From assembly GCF_004022215.1 (NCBI RefSeq), contig NZ_SAUZ01000010.1, positions 62,001 to 126,000 of the forward strand: 64,000 nucleotides of DNA, read 5' to 3'. The stretch comes from Paenirhodobacter populi. GTDB taxonomy: Bacteria; Pseudomonadota; Alphaproteobacteria; Rhodobacterales; Rhodobacteraceae. The notes beneath the pieces are model-generated. The model searched no databases and was not told the DNA's origin. It worked only from the letters and a program-made list of their open reading frames with translations. Positions 43,987 through 52,112 of this stretch are shown here, piece by piece; position 1 is the stretch's first letter, and every line of letters begins with the position of its first letter. Position numbers and translations under genes: made by a program.

Positions 43987-44480
43987 GGTAGAGAACCTTC
44001 ATCGTTGAGGGACGATTATTTTTTGGGGGTCAGCGTTGGCGCGCTGGCCCCCTACCTCATTTCTGGGCATGGTCGATCTGGTCGGCCAGATCGTTGTTGA
44101 TGTCAAGATTTTTCTGCCAAACCGTCACGCGCTCCATATATAGTATATATCTTAAAAGAAGTTCTTATAACTACCGAGAGCGTGACGGTTTGGCAGAAAA
44201 TCCTTCGGGCCGATACTCGCCGCCTACGGCGGCTCCCTGCGCCTCGCGCCTTCGGCGCTCGTTGCTGGCCTCGCGCTTCGCGCTCGGCTCGTGGTTTCAG
44301 GATTTCCCATCCGAGGAAGTGAGGGGAAGGTAGGAACACGCTTCCCGTCCTCGGTCGTAAAAGCCCCGCGCCCGGTTCCACAGAACCACAGAACCACCAG
44401 AGGCGTTCGTGCCGTCACAGACTCGCGGAGAGAGTCACCCAGACTCCCCGGCTGGTTTTCCGGTCCAACTCCACCCCAAA
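43987..44480. other. Non-coding region with inverted repeat and hairpin series
   Basis: About 490 bases between the small genes and the tail operon terminator. From left: an 11-bp hairpin 44025-44052, a palindromic hairpin CGATCTGG/CCAGATCG 44074-44093, a 21-bp inverted repeat 44110-44200 around an AT-rich centre, and a run of GC hairpins 44220-44290. No supported gene; frames here read through the inverted repeat. Confidence 0.6.
44110..44200. repeat. 21-bp inverted repeat around an AT-rich core
   Basis: Arms at 44110-44130 and 44180-44200 are perfect reverse complements for 21 bases (inner part CTGCCAAACCGTCACGC); pairing resumes for 3 bases after one mismatch. The 49-base centre holds TATATAGTATATAT. 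This could be two operator sites at divergent promoters, a replication origin or a large cruciform. Confidence 0.8.
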
Positions 44481-44512
44481 CGCGGAGAGGCCGCTCCACG
44501 GCCTTCTCCGCG
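44481..44512 (-). terminator. Terminator of the head-tail operon
   Basis: Stem CGCGGAGA-GGCCG/CGGCC-T-TCTCCGCG with loop CTCCA. On the minus strand it is followed by TTTGGGG, five bases past the minor tail protein stop. Confidence 0.65.
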
Positions 44513-44516
44513 AGTC

Positions 44517-44867
44517 TTACGTCATAGGTGTGAAATTCTCCACCAGCGTCGCGGTGAACTTGGCGGGCGCGCCGTAGGTCGAACCCCATTCCTCGCAAGT
44601 CCACTTCCGGGTGACGCCTTCCACGGGGTGCGTGTAGTAGAACGGGATATAGCCGCCCTGACCCGTAAAGAAGCTGTCCAGCGCTGCCGCCTGTTCCGGC
44701 AAGAGGCCTTCCCATTTCAACGTGAGGGTGCGCCGGATGTGATTAAGGCCCTTCGGCGATGCCTGGGTATAGCCATCGCCAAACTCCGCCTTGTTCAGAG
44801 AGACGCGGGGCGTGTTGGTCGTTCCGGGCGAGGGCGCGACGGCGGGGTTGAACGTGTGTAGGGTCAT
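44517..44867 (-). CDS. Phage minor tail protein M-like
   Basis: 116 residues matching the lambda gpM family. The start FNPAVAPSPGTTNTPRVSLN, AEFGDGYTQASPKGLNHI and the GGYIPFYYTHP segment are family hallmarks. gpM acts at the tail tip during siphovirus tail assembly. Its start overlaps the tape-measure stop by 4 bases. The usual L and K genes do not follow; a terminator does. Confidence 0.88.
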   Translation of the reverse strand: MTLHTFNPAVAPSPGTTNTPRVSLNKAEFGDGYTQASPKGLNHIRRTLTLKWEGLLPEQAAALDSFFTGQGGYIPFYYTHPVEGVTRKWTCEEWGSTYGAPAKFTATLVENFTPMT

Positions 44868-46894
44868 CTCGTTGTCCTCATCATGCCGCCGGGGCGCATC
44901 TGTTGGATCATCTCTTGCTGGATCAGCGCGCGCATGGCTGCCTCGGTCTGTCGGGCAACTTGCTCGGCCAGATCGGCGTTGGCTTCGGGCGTTCCGCCAG
45001 AGGCATTGACTGTCACATGGGATGCGAGATTAATTTCAGGTGCCTTCCCAGAGGCTCCAGATTGAGCGCTGGCGGCTTGTGCGATCTTTCCGGTGTCACC
45101 TACCAGCCCGCCCGAGGCATAGCCCCGTAGCGCGCTCTGGTGGAGTCTGTCGAGATTTGCAGCCCCGAGGCGCTGGACGGTCGCTTTCGAGAACACGAAT
45201 TCGCCGCGATGAACGATCCCGGCAGGTTCGAATTTGTCACCGTGGCCGGTGTAGCCGCCAGAGGCAAACCCGCCGGACAAGAGTTTGCCCACCCATGTCG
45301 CAGCACCAGCACCCGCGCCACCGGCCCCGAACAGACCCGCGAACACCTGATTGAATTGCGCCTCGGCCAATTTCAACAATAGATTGGAGAGGGCTTGCTC
45401 GGCAGACTGTGAGCCGGTCAAAATGCTGGTGAACATTTCCGAGAGAGTTTGCGCGCCACGCTGCCCGGCATCCTCGATCAGTTTCAATTTCGCGGCGGCA
45501 TCCTCGGCGCTGTTTCCGGCGCTCACGTATTTTTGCGCAAGCTGGTCAATCTCATCGGTCAATTCCGGCGTGATCTCTTTGCCCGCTTTTTGTGCAGCGG
45601 TCAGCAGTTCGGCCTTTTTGCGCGCCAGTTCGATTGCATCCGCGTATTCAGAACCCGCAGCAGCGGCGGCAAGCAACGCAACGCCCTCGGCCTCAAGTTC
45701 TGCGATCTGTTGTTTGGTCGAGGCAAAGGGATCGGTGGCGGCCTTTGACGCACCTGATTTTCCCTTGTTCTTGCTGCCGCCCGAACCGCTATCAGGAACG
45801 ACAGCGCCGGAACCGCTCGGCGCTACCCATTCGTCTGACTTCGGCTTCCAACTGGGAGGGGTGCGCTTCTGCAACTCGGCGATGATTTGATCTTCCTCGT
45901 CGTTCAAGTCCTTCATCTGTTGCCGGATGCGCTTCCGGTCGCGCTCAAGGATCACCTTGCCAAGCCGGTCATTCAAGGCGACTTTGGATTTCATGATTTC
46001 ACCCTGCCGGGCCTGCAAGGTTTCATCGCGCTGGTTCTGGAAGGACCGGAAGCCGTCGAGAAAATCCGAGAGTGAAGAGGCGGCGCTGATGATCGCGGAT
46101 TTCAGCGCCACGCCCACCGTCTGCGAAACGGTCGTGAATTCTCGGTTCAGCCGCTCTGCCTTGGCGATCAGGTCATCCGACATGACGATGCCAAGTTCAG
46201 AAGCGCGGTTCTTCGTGGCCTCGATCTTTTGCGATCCCTGTTCCAGCAGCTCCACAAACCGTTCGCCGCCGGTGCCACCGAACAGCTCGTCTGCGATACG
46301 GATTTGCGCGGCCTTGTCCAATTGCTCAAGGCGTTTGAAGATTTCTTGAAGCATTGCATCCGGGTCTTTCAGCTTCTCGGCCACGTCCTGTGCGCTGAAT
46401 CCGAGGCGCTGGAATGCTTCGGCGGCTGAACCCTTGCCCGTCACCGCAAATTCATCGGCGCGCAGGTTCAATTCCTTGAGGCCGTCCACAAGGGCATCAA
46501 CCCCGATCCGGTTCTGTTCCGCGACGAATTTCCACTCCTGAAACGATTTCGCGGAGACACCGGCGCGCCTTGCCTCATTGCCGACATTGGCGATTTCCGT
46601 GGACAGGCGCTGGACAGCAGAAATACCTTCGTTGATGCCTCCCACCGCCAGACCGCCAAGCAAGCCGCCAGCGAAGGGCACGGCGAATTTCGACAGCTTG
46701 GCGAAGGATGCAGCCATCTTGTCGCCCACGCCGCCATAGGCGGCGCTCATGCGATCGGCGGATTGTTTCGCCCGCCGTTCCATCTCGTCCGAAGCACGGC
46801 GTTGCGTTTTATTCGCTTTCGAAAGGCCGCGCTCAAGTTTGGTCTGGCGCACTTCAAGGTCGATCAGAAGACCTTTGATTTCGGTGTCACTCAT
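44864..46894 (-). CDS. Phage tail tape measure protein
   Basis: 676 residues. Coiled N-terminus (LEVRQTKLERGLSKANKTQR), a hydrophobic patch near 80-105 (AVPFAGGLLGGLAVGG) and an Ala/Gln-rich helical middle. The C-terminal GGYTGHGDKFEPAGIVHRGE is a signature of tape-measure proteins of small siphophages. The protein sets tail length and is ejected with DNA. It lies 16 bases downstream of the large terminase gene, an unusual neighbour. Confidence 0.9.
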   Translation of the reverse strand: MSDTEIKGLLIDLEVRQTKLERGLSKANKTQRRASDEMERRAKQSADRMSAAYGGVGDKMAASFAKLSKFAVPFAGGLLGGLAVGGINEGISAVQRLSTEIANVGNEARRAGVSAKSFQEWKFVAEQNRIGVDALVDGLKELNLRADEFAVTGKGSAAEAFQRLGFSAQDVAEKLKDPDAMLQEIFKRLEQLDKAAQIRIADELFGGTGGERFVELLEQGSQKIEATKNRASELGIVMSDDLIAKAERLNREFTTVSQTVGVALKSAIISAASSLSDFLDGFRSFQNQRDETLQARQGEIMKSKVALNDRLGKVILERDRKRIRQQMKDLNDEEDQIIAELQKRTPPSWKPKSDEWVAPSGSGAVVPDSGSGGSKNKGKSGASKAATDPFASTKQQIAELEAEGVALLAAAAAGSEYADAIELARKKAELLTAAQKAGKEITPELTDEIDQLAQKYVSAGNSAEDAAAKLKLIEDAGQRGAQTLSEMFTSILTGSQSAEQALSNLLLKLAEAQFNQVFAGLFGAGGAGAGAATWVGKLLSGGFASGGYTGHGDKFEPAGIVHRGEFVFSKATVQRLGAANLDRLHQSALRGYASGGLVGDTGKIAQAASAQSGASGKAPEINLASHVTVNASGGTPEANADLAEQVARQTEAAMRALIQQEMIQQMRPGGMMRTTR

Positions 46895-46910
46895 CTGGGA
46901 AACTCACTCG

Positions 46911-48530
46911 TTACAGGATCATCGACAGCCCGAACACATCTGGGCTGTCATATCGGGATTTTGCGTTATGGGCGACAACAGCCCGTGAAACGGCCATCGT
47001 AGATGCAATAGCGGCGTCGATCTTTCCGGTGGATCTCGCCTTGTGTGCCCTCACGAGACCGGATTGCGCGTTCGTGCTGATCGCGACAGCATCAAAGTGC
47101 GACCGCAAGACCGGGTCGCCATTGTGCCGGATCAGTTCGCCATTCACTACGCGGATCAGGTTTCCGATTGCCTCGGACATGACCACCGCGCTTTGTGGGT
47201 GGGCAAAGACTGGCAAGCCCGCGTCGGCCAAGTGCTGCATCAGGACTCGCGCAAGGGCGGGGTCCACGGCGATCTCCTGCACGTCATAGCGGGCGCAAAG
47301 GCCAGCGACATGATCCTCCACCGCCTTCACGTCGATCACGCCACCGGGGCAAAGTTCAACCAAACCCGCGTCCGCCCATTCCTGATATGGCGCGCGGTCG
47401 CGGTCGGACTTTTGCTTGATATTACCCCCAATCGGAACGAAACACCTGTTGCGCAGCGTCACCTGCCCATCAGGGTGGCGGAAGGCAATGGCAACGGCGG
47501 TCAGGTCGCCCGTTTGGCTCAGGTCCACACCGACATAGGCCGGAAGCTGTTCGAGGTCTTTCTCCTCATCATCGAATTTGCGCCGGTCGTAAGACGGCAT
47601 GTCAAACAACGGGTCGCGCGAATTGGCTTGCCAGATATTCAGGTTGTATTGCCTGAAACTCGCAAGTTCCGAAGGATTGCCCTCGGCCTCTTTCGCCAGC
47701 GCGCGCAAGCCCGACAGCGACGGGAAGCCATATTTGAGGCCGGGATTGACCTTGTGCCAGACCGCTTCATCCTGCCAGTCGTCATCAGGCTCGGCCATGA
47801 ACAGGACCGGCAGAAACTCGGGGTTCACGATCTCGCCCTTTGCCACCTGCGTCGCATAGGTAAACTGATCGGCGGCAAGGCTGTCAGCACCACGTCCGGC
47901 AGTCGTGGCGATCACCATCAGCGTGTCGTCGGTCTTGGCTTGGCCGGACTTGATCGCTTCCCAAAGGTCGCGCCCGCGCCATGCGTGGATTTCGTCGATC
48001 AAGGTGAAACTCGGCGTCAGGCCATGCGCAGCGCCACCATCCGAGGCAAGGGCGGTCAGGGTGCTGCCGTCGCGGTAGGATGTCATCTGTTTTTTCGAGT
48101 TGAAGGCATCCCGAATTTTCACCGCGCGCATGAGGCGCTTGTCGGCGCGAATGATGTTTGCGGCTTCACGGAAGCCAATAGACGCCTGTTCCCGATCACA
48201 GGCGGCAAACAGCACCTGCCCGGCGGGGCGGGCTTCTGGTCCGAACAGATGCAAAAGCGATAGCGCAGCGGCAAGACTGGTCTTGCGGTTCCCGCGTGGC
48301 AGCAGAAGCATCACCGTTTTGACGATCCGCGATCCGTCTGGATTCCTCGGGCCGTAAATGCGACGCACGATCCGCTCCTGCCACGGATAAAGCTGAAACC
48401 TGTGGCCGGGTTCGGTGCTGGCCGGATGCCGAAGACGGCGCAGAAATTCAACGGCACGTTCCCCATGCCCGAGAGGGTCGGGGATCGGGCTGTTGTCATA
48501 TATCCACGCGGGAAAGGTGCTGGCGGTCAT
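46911..48530 (-). CDS. Phage terminase large subunit
   Basis: 539-residue DNA-packaging motor (ATPase plus nuclease) of the Terminase_1 family paired with P27-type small subunits. Walker A-like LLLPRGNRKTSLAAA near 80, Walker B FTLIDEIHAW near 185, coupling motif VIATTAGRG, then a nuclease domain with acidic AYVGVDLSQTGDLTA and a late DAVAISTNAQSG. It starts one base into the small-subunit stop (TGATG). Confidence 0.93.
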   Translation of the reverse strand: MTASTFPAWIYDNSPIPDPLGHGERAVEFLRRLRHPASTEPGHRFQLYPWQERIVRRIYGPRNPDGSRIVKTVMLLLPRGNRKTSLAAALSLLHLFGPEARPAGQVLFAACDREQASIGFREAANIIRADKRLMRAVKIRDAFNSKKQMTSYRDGSTLTALASDGGAAHGLTPSFTLIDEIHAWRGRDLWEAIKSGQAKTDDTLMVIATTAGRGADSLAADQFTYATQVAKGEIVNPEFLPVLFMAEPDDDWQDEAVWHKVNPGLKYGFPSLSGLRALAKEAEGNPSELASFRQYNLNIWQANSRDPLFDMPSYDRRKFDDEEKDLEQLPAYVGVDLSQTGDLTAVAIAFRHPDGQVTLRNRCFVPIGGNIKQKSDRDRAPYQEWADAGLVELCPGGVIDVKAVEDHVAGLCARYDVQEIAVDPALARVLMQHLADAGLPVFAHPQSAVVMSEAIGNLIRVVNGELIRHNGDPVLRSHFDAVAISTNAQSGLVRAHKARSTGKIDAAIASTMAVSRAVVAHNAKSRYDSPDVFGLSMIL

Positions 48531-48922
48531 CAGGTCACCGCCAGAGGATTATCCGCATCGTCGTCGTCATCCTGCACCGTGCCCATGCGCGCGCGGCTGG
48601 TCGGGGAAAGCCCGTATTCGGCGGCAAGTTGGCGGGCGGTCTGCGCATAGCGGATTTGAAGCCCGGCAAGTTTCAGATCAGGGATAGGGTTCAGCGCGAG
48701 AATTTCCGCGATCTGACGAACCGCGCCAGCAGCAACGCAATAGTTTTCGACGCCCGACAGATCGGCCTTTGTAACGACGCGCCGGGCGATCAGTTGGGGC
48801 ATTACCCGCCGCCATTCGGTCTTCGCATAGCTGGACAGCCACGCGGGCGCGGGTGGCGCTTTGGTCAGCGCCTCATGGTCGGCAGACAGTCCGGGCTTAA
48901 CCCCTCTCAAGTAAACACTCAT
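48530..48922 (-). CDS. Phage terminase small subunit, P27 family
   Basis: 130 residues. PPAPAWLSSYAKTEWRRVMP, VVTKADLSGVENYCVAAGAV and the C-terminal GLSPTSRARMG are typical of P27-type small terminases, which recognise the packaging site. The ATG at 48922 is favoured. It overlaps the head closure gene upstream by 4 bases and the large subunit by one. Confidence 0.9.
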   Translation of the reverse strand: MSVYLRGVKPGLSADHEALTKAPPAPAWLSSYAKTEWRRVMPQLIARRVVTKADLSGVENYCVAAGAVRQIAEILALNPIPDLKLAGLQIRYAQTARQLAAEYGLSPTSRARMGTVQDDDDDADNPLAVT

Positions 48923-49233
48923 GCCGCCACTGCCCGAAGTTCGAGGCCCTTCCGCCGTCCGATCTCGGCAATGGCGACGATGTTCCACGCCTTGCCGCCG
49001 TGGAGGATGCGGTCAGATACGGCCACGCCCGGCACCCACCGGATCAGGAACACGGCGGAATTGTTCGAGCCTTCGCCATAGTCGGCAAGAAACTCAGAGA
49101 TGGACGCTTGCCGAAGTTCAGCCTTGCCCCGCGCGTAGGTCGTCCAAACTTGCGTGACCTTGCGTCCGGGCGTCATGGGGCCGTCGCTGGCCCGTTGCAG
49201 TTCGATCAGATGTTGAAGTCGGCCAGCCTGCAT
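48919..49233 (-). CDS. Phage head closure protein
   Basis: 104 residues of the SPP1 gp16/HK97 head-tail adaptor family: AGRLQHLIELQRASDG at the start, VWTTYARGKAELRQA and a beta-barrel end with VSDRILHGGKAWNIVAIAE. It seals the connector and joins head to tail. The ATG at 49233 has GGAGG 5 bases upstream and overlaps the preceding stop. Confidence 0.88.
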   Translation of the reverse strand: MQAGRLQHLIELQRASDGPMTPGRKVTQVWTTYARGKAELRQASISEFLADYGEGSNNSAVFLIRWVPGVAVSDRILHGGKAWNIVAIAEIGRRKGLELRAVAA

Positions 49234-49652
49234 CAGACCCTCCACCGAAGAACAGCGTTCAGGCTGAACGCACCATGAACAAACGATTGTGCCGGGTCAG
49301 GGTCCGAAGCCCACGCCAGCACGGGCCGATCCCACGCGTCAATGGAGACGCCAGCCGCAACGGGTGCATCCATTAGCGCCAGCAGCACCGCGTTTGCGAT
49401 CTCTTGCGCGGTGTCGGTGCCGTCCTGCACCACCCAGAGGTGAAGCGTCTGGCGCACCTCTGCGACGATCTGCCCACCGGACGCATGACCCAAGATCGTG
49501 ACCTTGGACGGGCTAAACAGCAGGCTCGGCATTTCTTCGGGGCGCACACCAGAGGCGCGGATACGTTCCGGTGCGACATGGGCGGCAATGACCGGATCGG
49601 CGATCAGCGCGGAGGCAATGGCATTTTGCAGGGCGATGGTCGGGTCAGTCAT
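49233..49652 (-). CDS. DUF3168 family protein (tail terminator-like)
   Basis: 139 residues. ALQNAIASALIADPVIAAHV, HASGGQIVAEVRQTLHLWV and FVHGAFSLNAVLRWRV fit DUF3168, which caps the tail tube at the head-tail joint. In siphophages a major tail tube gene normally follows, but here the head closure and terminase genes follow. Confidence 0.85.
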   Translation of the reverse strand: MTDPTIALQNAIASALIADPVIAAHVAPERIRASGVRPEEMPSLLFSPSKVTILGHASGGQIVAEVRQTLHLWVVQDGTDTAQEIANAVLLALMDAPVAAGVSIDAWDRPVLAWASDPDPAQSFVHGAFSLNAVLRWRV

Positions 49653-50106
49653 TTTGAGCCGCCTTCTTGATTGCGCTGGTAACGGCGCGCTTCAAACGGC
49701 GCTCAATTCGCGGCTTGTTCAGCCGCCACGCGGGCAGAAGGAAGGGCGTTTCCGGCATCTTGCCCGTGCTTCCGCCGTCCTTGTGGTGGCGTTCCTCGGT
49801 GCCAAATTCGAGCAAATGACCCTGCCGTGCTTCCGGGGAACCAGCGGTCACAAACGATTGCAGGTCGCCCGCCGTGCGCCGTCCGCCATCGGCGGCGTAA
49901 GCGGGCGTGATCTCGTTCGGGCCGGTCGCCTCAATCGAGTCCGCCAGCTTGCCCGTGCGCCGGTGGGCGTTCGCCAGAGTGCGCGCATCATCCGCGACTT
50001 CCTCGGCGGACTTCACCAGAGGCGCGCGCAGGGCTGCGACGATCTCTTTCGGGATGCTCAGCAGGCGCTTTTGCAGGTCGAGCGATGATTGACGGGTCGC
50101 GCTCAT
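49645..50106 (-). CDS. HK97-gp10 type morphogenesis protein
   Basis: 153 residues, family HK97_gp10. VKSAEEVADDARTLANAHRR, TGKLADSIEATGPN and the HLLEFGTEERHHKDGGS segment are characteristic. It acts at the head-tail joint. It overlaps the DUF3168 gene by 8 bases and the connector gene by 4. Confidence 0.88.
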   Translation of the reverse strand: MSATRQSSLDLQKRLLSIPKEIVAALRAPLVKSAEEVADDARTLANAHRRTGKLADSIEATGPNEITPAYAADGGRRTAGDLQSFVTAGSPEARQGHLLEFGTEERHHKDGGSTGKMPETPFLLPAWRLNKPRIERRLKRAVTSAIKKAAQND

Positions 50107-50405
50107 GCTGCACCGCCTTCCGGCACATAGCCCGTCACACGCTCTTTCAGCGACGCCAGAAGGTCGAAAACACCGAAGGGAAGCTGATGAACGCTGGAAA
50201 AGCTGACGGCTTCGCGCGATTCATATTGGCAGGCGATCAGCAGAAGCGCGGCCTGCACCATCAGGGGATTGTCGGCGGTGAAGGGCTGGCCGGTGTAGGA
50301 TGCGACGTAGGACTCGGCCACGTTCGCGTAATGTTCCAACAGTTCCGCGTCCCGGTCGTCGTCAATGTTCAGGTGCGCCCGGATCAGGGCAGGGGAGATG
50401 GGCAT
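50103..50405 (-). CDS. Phage head-tail connector protein
   Basis: 100 residues of the HK97 gp6-like connector family: IRAHLNIDDDRDAELLEHYA, AESYVASYTGQPF and MVQAALLLIACQYESREAV. It forms the ring below the portal. It is the first gene of the connector-to-minor-tail operon, with an inverted repeat just upstream of its start. Confidence 0.88.
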   Translation of the reverse strand: MPISPALIRAHLNIDDDRDAELLEHYANVAESYVASYTGQPFTADNPLMVQAALLLIACQYESREAVSFSSVHQLPFGVFDLLASLKERVTGYVPEGGAA

Positions 50406-50627
50406 AACTCGTTACTCACAAGGTAGTTAACTTGTGAGTTATGTTACATCATAACATTCAGATGGAAAAGTTATATTCGGCGTGTCTTGTGTCGAGGACA
50501 TGCCGCCGGTTTAGAAAATCACCGGACAAATTGAGAACCACCCCCCGCCGCCCGGTAATCTACATGCTTGAGCATCCTGCGCCGTGCGATATGGTCCGTT
50601 GTCTTGTCTCATGCCTTAGGACTGAAA
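50406..50627. other. Divergent promoter region inside the element
   Basis: About 220 AT-rich bases between the connector operon (minus) and the plus-strand accessory gene. It holds a 9-bp inverted repeat at 50414-50439. No supported gene. Confidence 0.55.
50414..50439. promoter_or_regulatory. Inverted repeat, candidate operator
   Basis: ACTCACAAG/CTTGTGAGT, perfect 9-bp arms with an 8-base spacer, starting nine bases upstream of the connector gene start. Position suits repression of the connector operon. Confidence 0.5.
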
Positions 50628-51089
50628 ATGGCACAATTCACTAACAGCGACTGGATTGCAGTAGCTGCACTAACATTGTCAGTGATAAACTCAATAGCTC
50701 AAGTCATAAGCCATTTCGGAAATAGACCGAAGATAAAGCTTGATGTGAGCGTTAAAAAAGATCAATTGAGCGGTGGATATTGTATACAGGCAACGGCCGT
50801 GAATATAGGACCAGTTCCAGCGGCTCTTATATCTGTGCGGGTGGAACGTCGGCGCCTTCCAATTTGGACAATTATGAAGCCGGAGGTTGTGTTGCCTATG
50901 CTGAAAGGTTTCAATGTCCGTGTATCAAATGGAGATTTTCCCGTGCGATTGGAGCAGGGTGGAGCACTAAAATTCACAATTACAGTTTTTCCAGATCAGA
51001 TGAAGCAATTCAATAAGGGGTATGTGTTTTTGACAATTCCTGTCGGTCACGCCAAGATGCCGGTAGTTAAGAGGATTAAGCTGTTATGA
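50628..51089 (+). CDS. Hypothetical membrane-anchored accessory (moron-like) protein
   Basis: 153 residues on the opposite strand to all other element genes and clearly AT-richer than them. A single N-terminal span (about 9-27, WIAVAALTLSVINSIAQVIS) is followed by a soluble beta-rich domain (RPKIKLDVSVKKDQ, VSNGDFPVRLEQGGALKFTI). No family is recognised. Orientation, composition and its own promoter region fit a moron gene expressed from the integrated state. It overlaps the next convergent gene end by 14 bases. Confidence 0.75.
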   Translation: MAQFTNSDWIAVAALTLSVINSIAQVISHFGNRPKIKLDVSVKKDQLSGGYCIQATAVNIGPVPAALISVRVERRRLPIWTIMKPEVVLPMLKGFNVRVSNGDFPVRLEQGGALKFTITVFPDQMKQFNKGYVFLTIPVGHAKMPVVKRIKLL

Positions 51090-51774
51090 GTGTGCGTCCC
51101 CGCAGGTTGTCGGGGCGCAATACATCCTCCATAGGCCAGCCCTTCATGAGCCGCGCATAGAGCGTCACCTTCTTTATCCCGGTGCGGATAGACCAGTCAG
51201 ACAGGGACAGGCGTTCGCCGTTATGTTCGTATAGGGTGGGTGCGATGCCGGGACTTGATCTCTTATGCCTGATCTTGGTCGTCTTGTGCCTGCGGATGCT
51301 TTCCCGCTCGGCGGCTTCCTGTTTGGTCATCGTAACAGCTTCACCGATAGGCCAGCCGCGATTGATTCGACCTCGGATGGTGTCGCAACGGATTCCGGTC
51401 TTCTCTGACCATTGCCGGATTGTCAGGGTTTCGCCGTTGTAGGTATATGTTTCGGCTGTTCGTTTTGGTTTGGGTGGTTTCGGTTTCTTTGTGATGGCGT
51501 TCAGAGAGGTTTTCCGCTTCTGCCCTAGCAGTTCATCGACCGATGGGGCTTGTGCGATTTGAACCCTCATGCGGTCAATCAGGCATGGCATGTCGATACC
51601 AGCAAGCGAACAGACCGTTGAAAGGTCTTTGCTCGGCGTCGTCAGGTAGGACCGGGCGTGTTCTATGATCTGGGCTTGTAAGGCGCGGTGTGCCGGGTCA
51701 CGGCTGGATGGCCCCAAAAGCGCATCATCAACGGCGCTCAGAAGAACGGCGCACCATAGATCAAGTTCGGACAT
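51076..51774 (-). CDS. Protein with tandem DNA-binding-like repeats
   Basis: 232 residues. Two repeats of about 38 residues share a pattern: YNGETLTIRQWSEKTGI with RGRINRGWPIGEA, and HNGERLSLSDWSIRTGI with YARLMKGWPMEDV. Each reads as a helix-turn-helix, like modules found with homing or HNH nucleases. A basic linker (KPKPPKPKR, RHKTTKIRHKRSSPG) separates them. It overlaps the HNH gene by 14 bases, so the pair probably works or moves together. Confidence 0.75.
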   Translation of the reverse strand: MSELDLWCAVLLSAVDDALLGPSSRDPAHRALQAQIIEHARSYLTTPSKDLSTVCSLAGIDMPCLIDRMRVQIAQAPSVDELLGQKRKTSLNAITKKPKPPKPKRTAETYTYNGETLTIRQWSEKTGIRCDTIRGRINRGWPIGEAVTMTKQEAAERESIRRHKTTKIRHKRSSPGIAPTLYEHNGERLSLSDWSIRTGIKKVTLYARLMKGWPMEDVLRPDNLRGRTLITA

Positions 51775-52108
51775 TGGCGCGTTCCTGTCGCTGTTTCACG
51801 GAATTGTGGCAATGCGCACAGAGGGCTTGCAAATTGCGCCAGTCCCAAAACAACGCCTGATCGCCCCGGTGCGGTTTGATATGGTCAACATGCTCGGCGG
51901 TGTTCCCGCACATTTTGCAGAACGGATGCAGGCGCAGAAACTCGGCCCTTAGTTTCCGCCAGCCGCCGGTGTAGCCGCGTTGCGAGGATGAAGGCCGGTT
52001 CTTGTCGGCACGGCGCTTCCGGGCGCGTATGGCCTCACGCTGGCAAGTGCAGACCTCACCAGCGGGAACGATATTGCCACAACGGCAGAGACGGGGCGGG
52101 GCAGGCAT
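51761..52108 (-). CDS. HNH endonuclease
   Basis: 115 residues. Zinc cysteines CRCG and CTC in the N-terminal part, CKMCGN before the nuclease core EHVDHIKPHRGDQALFW and the closing CAHCHNSVK give the HNH fold. In HK97-type phages an HNH protein next to the terminase helps cos cleavage; here it lies 3 kb away from the terminase, next to the repeat protein. Confidence 0.9.
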   Translation of the reverse strand: MPAPPRLCRCGNIVPAGEVCTCQREAIRARKRRADKNRPSSSQRGYTGGWRKLRAEFLRLHPFCKMCGNTAEHVDHIKPHRGDQALFWDWRNLQALCAHCHNSVKQRQERANVRT

Positions 52109-52112
52109 GGGA

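Noticed and set aside
44103..44381. Minus-strand frame of 92 codons in the element's non-coding region
   Set aside because: It reads through both arms of the 21-bp inverted repeat and the GC hairpins; the same peptide end appears on the other strand because of the inverted repeat.
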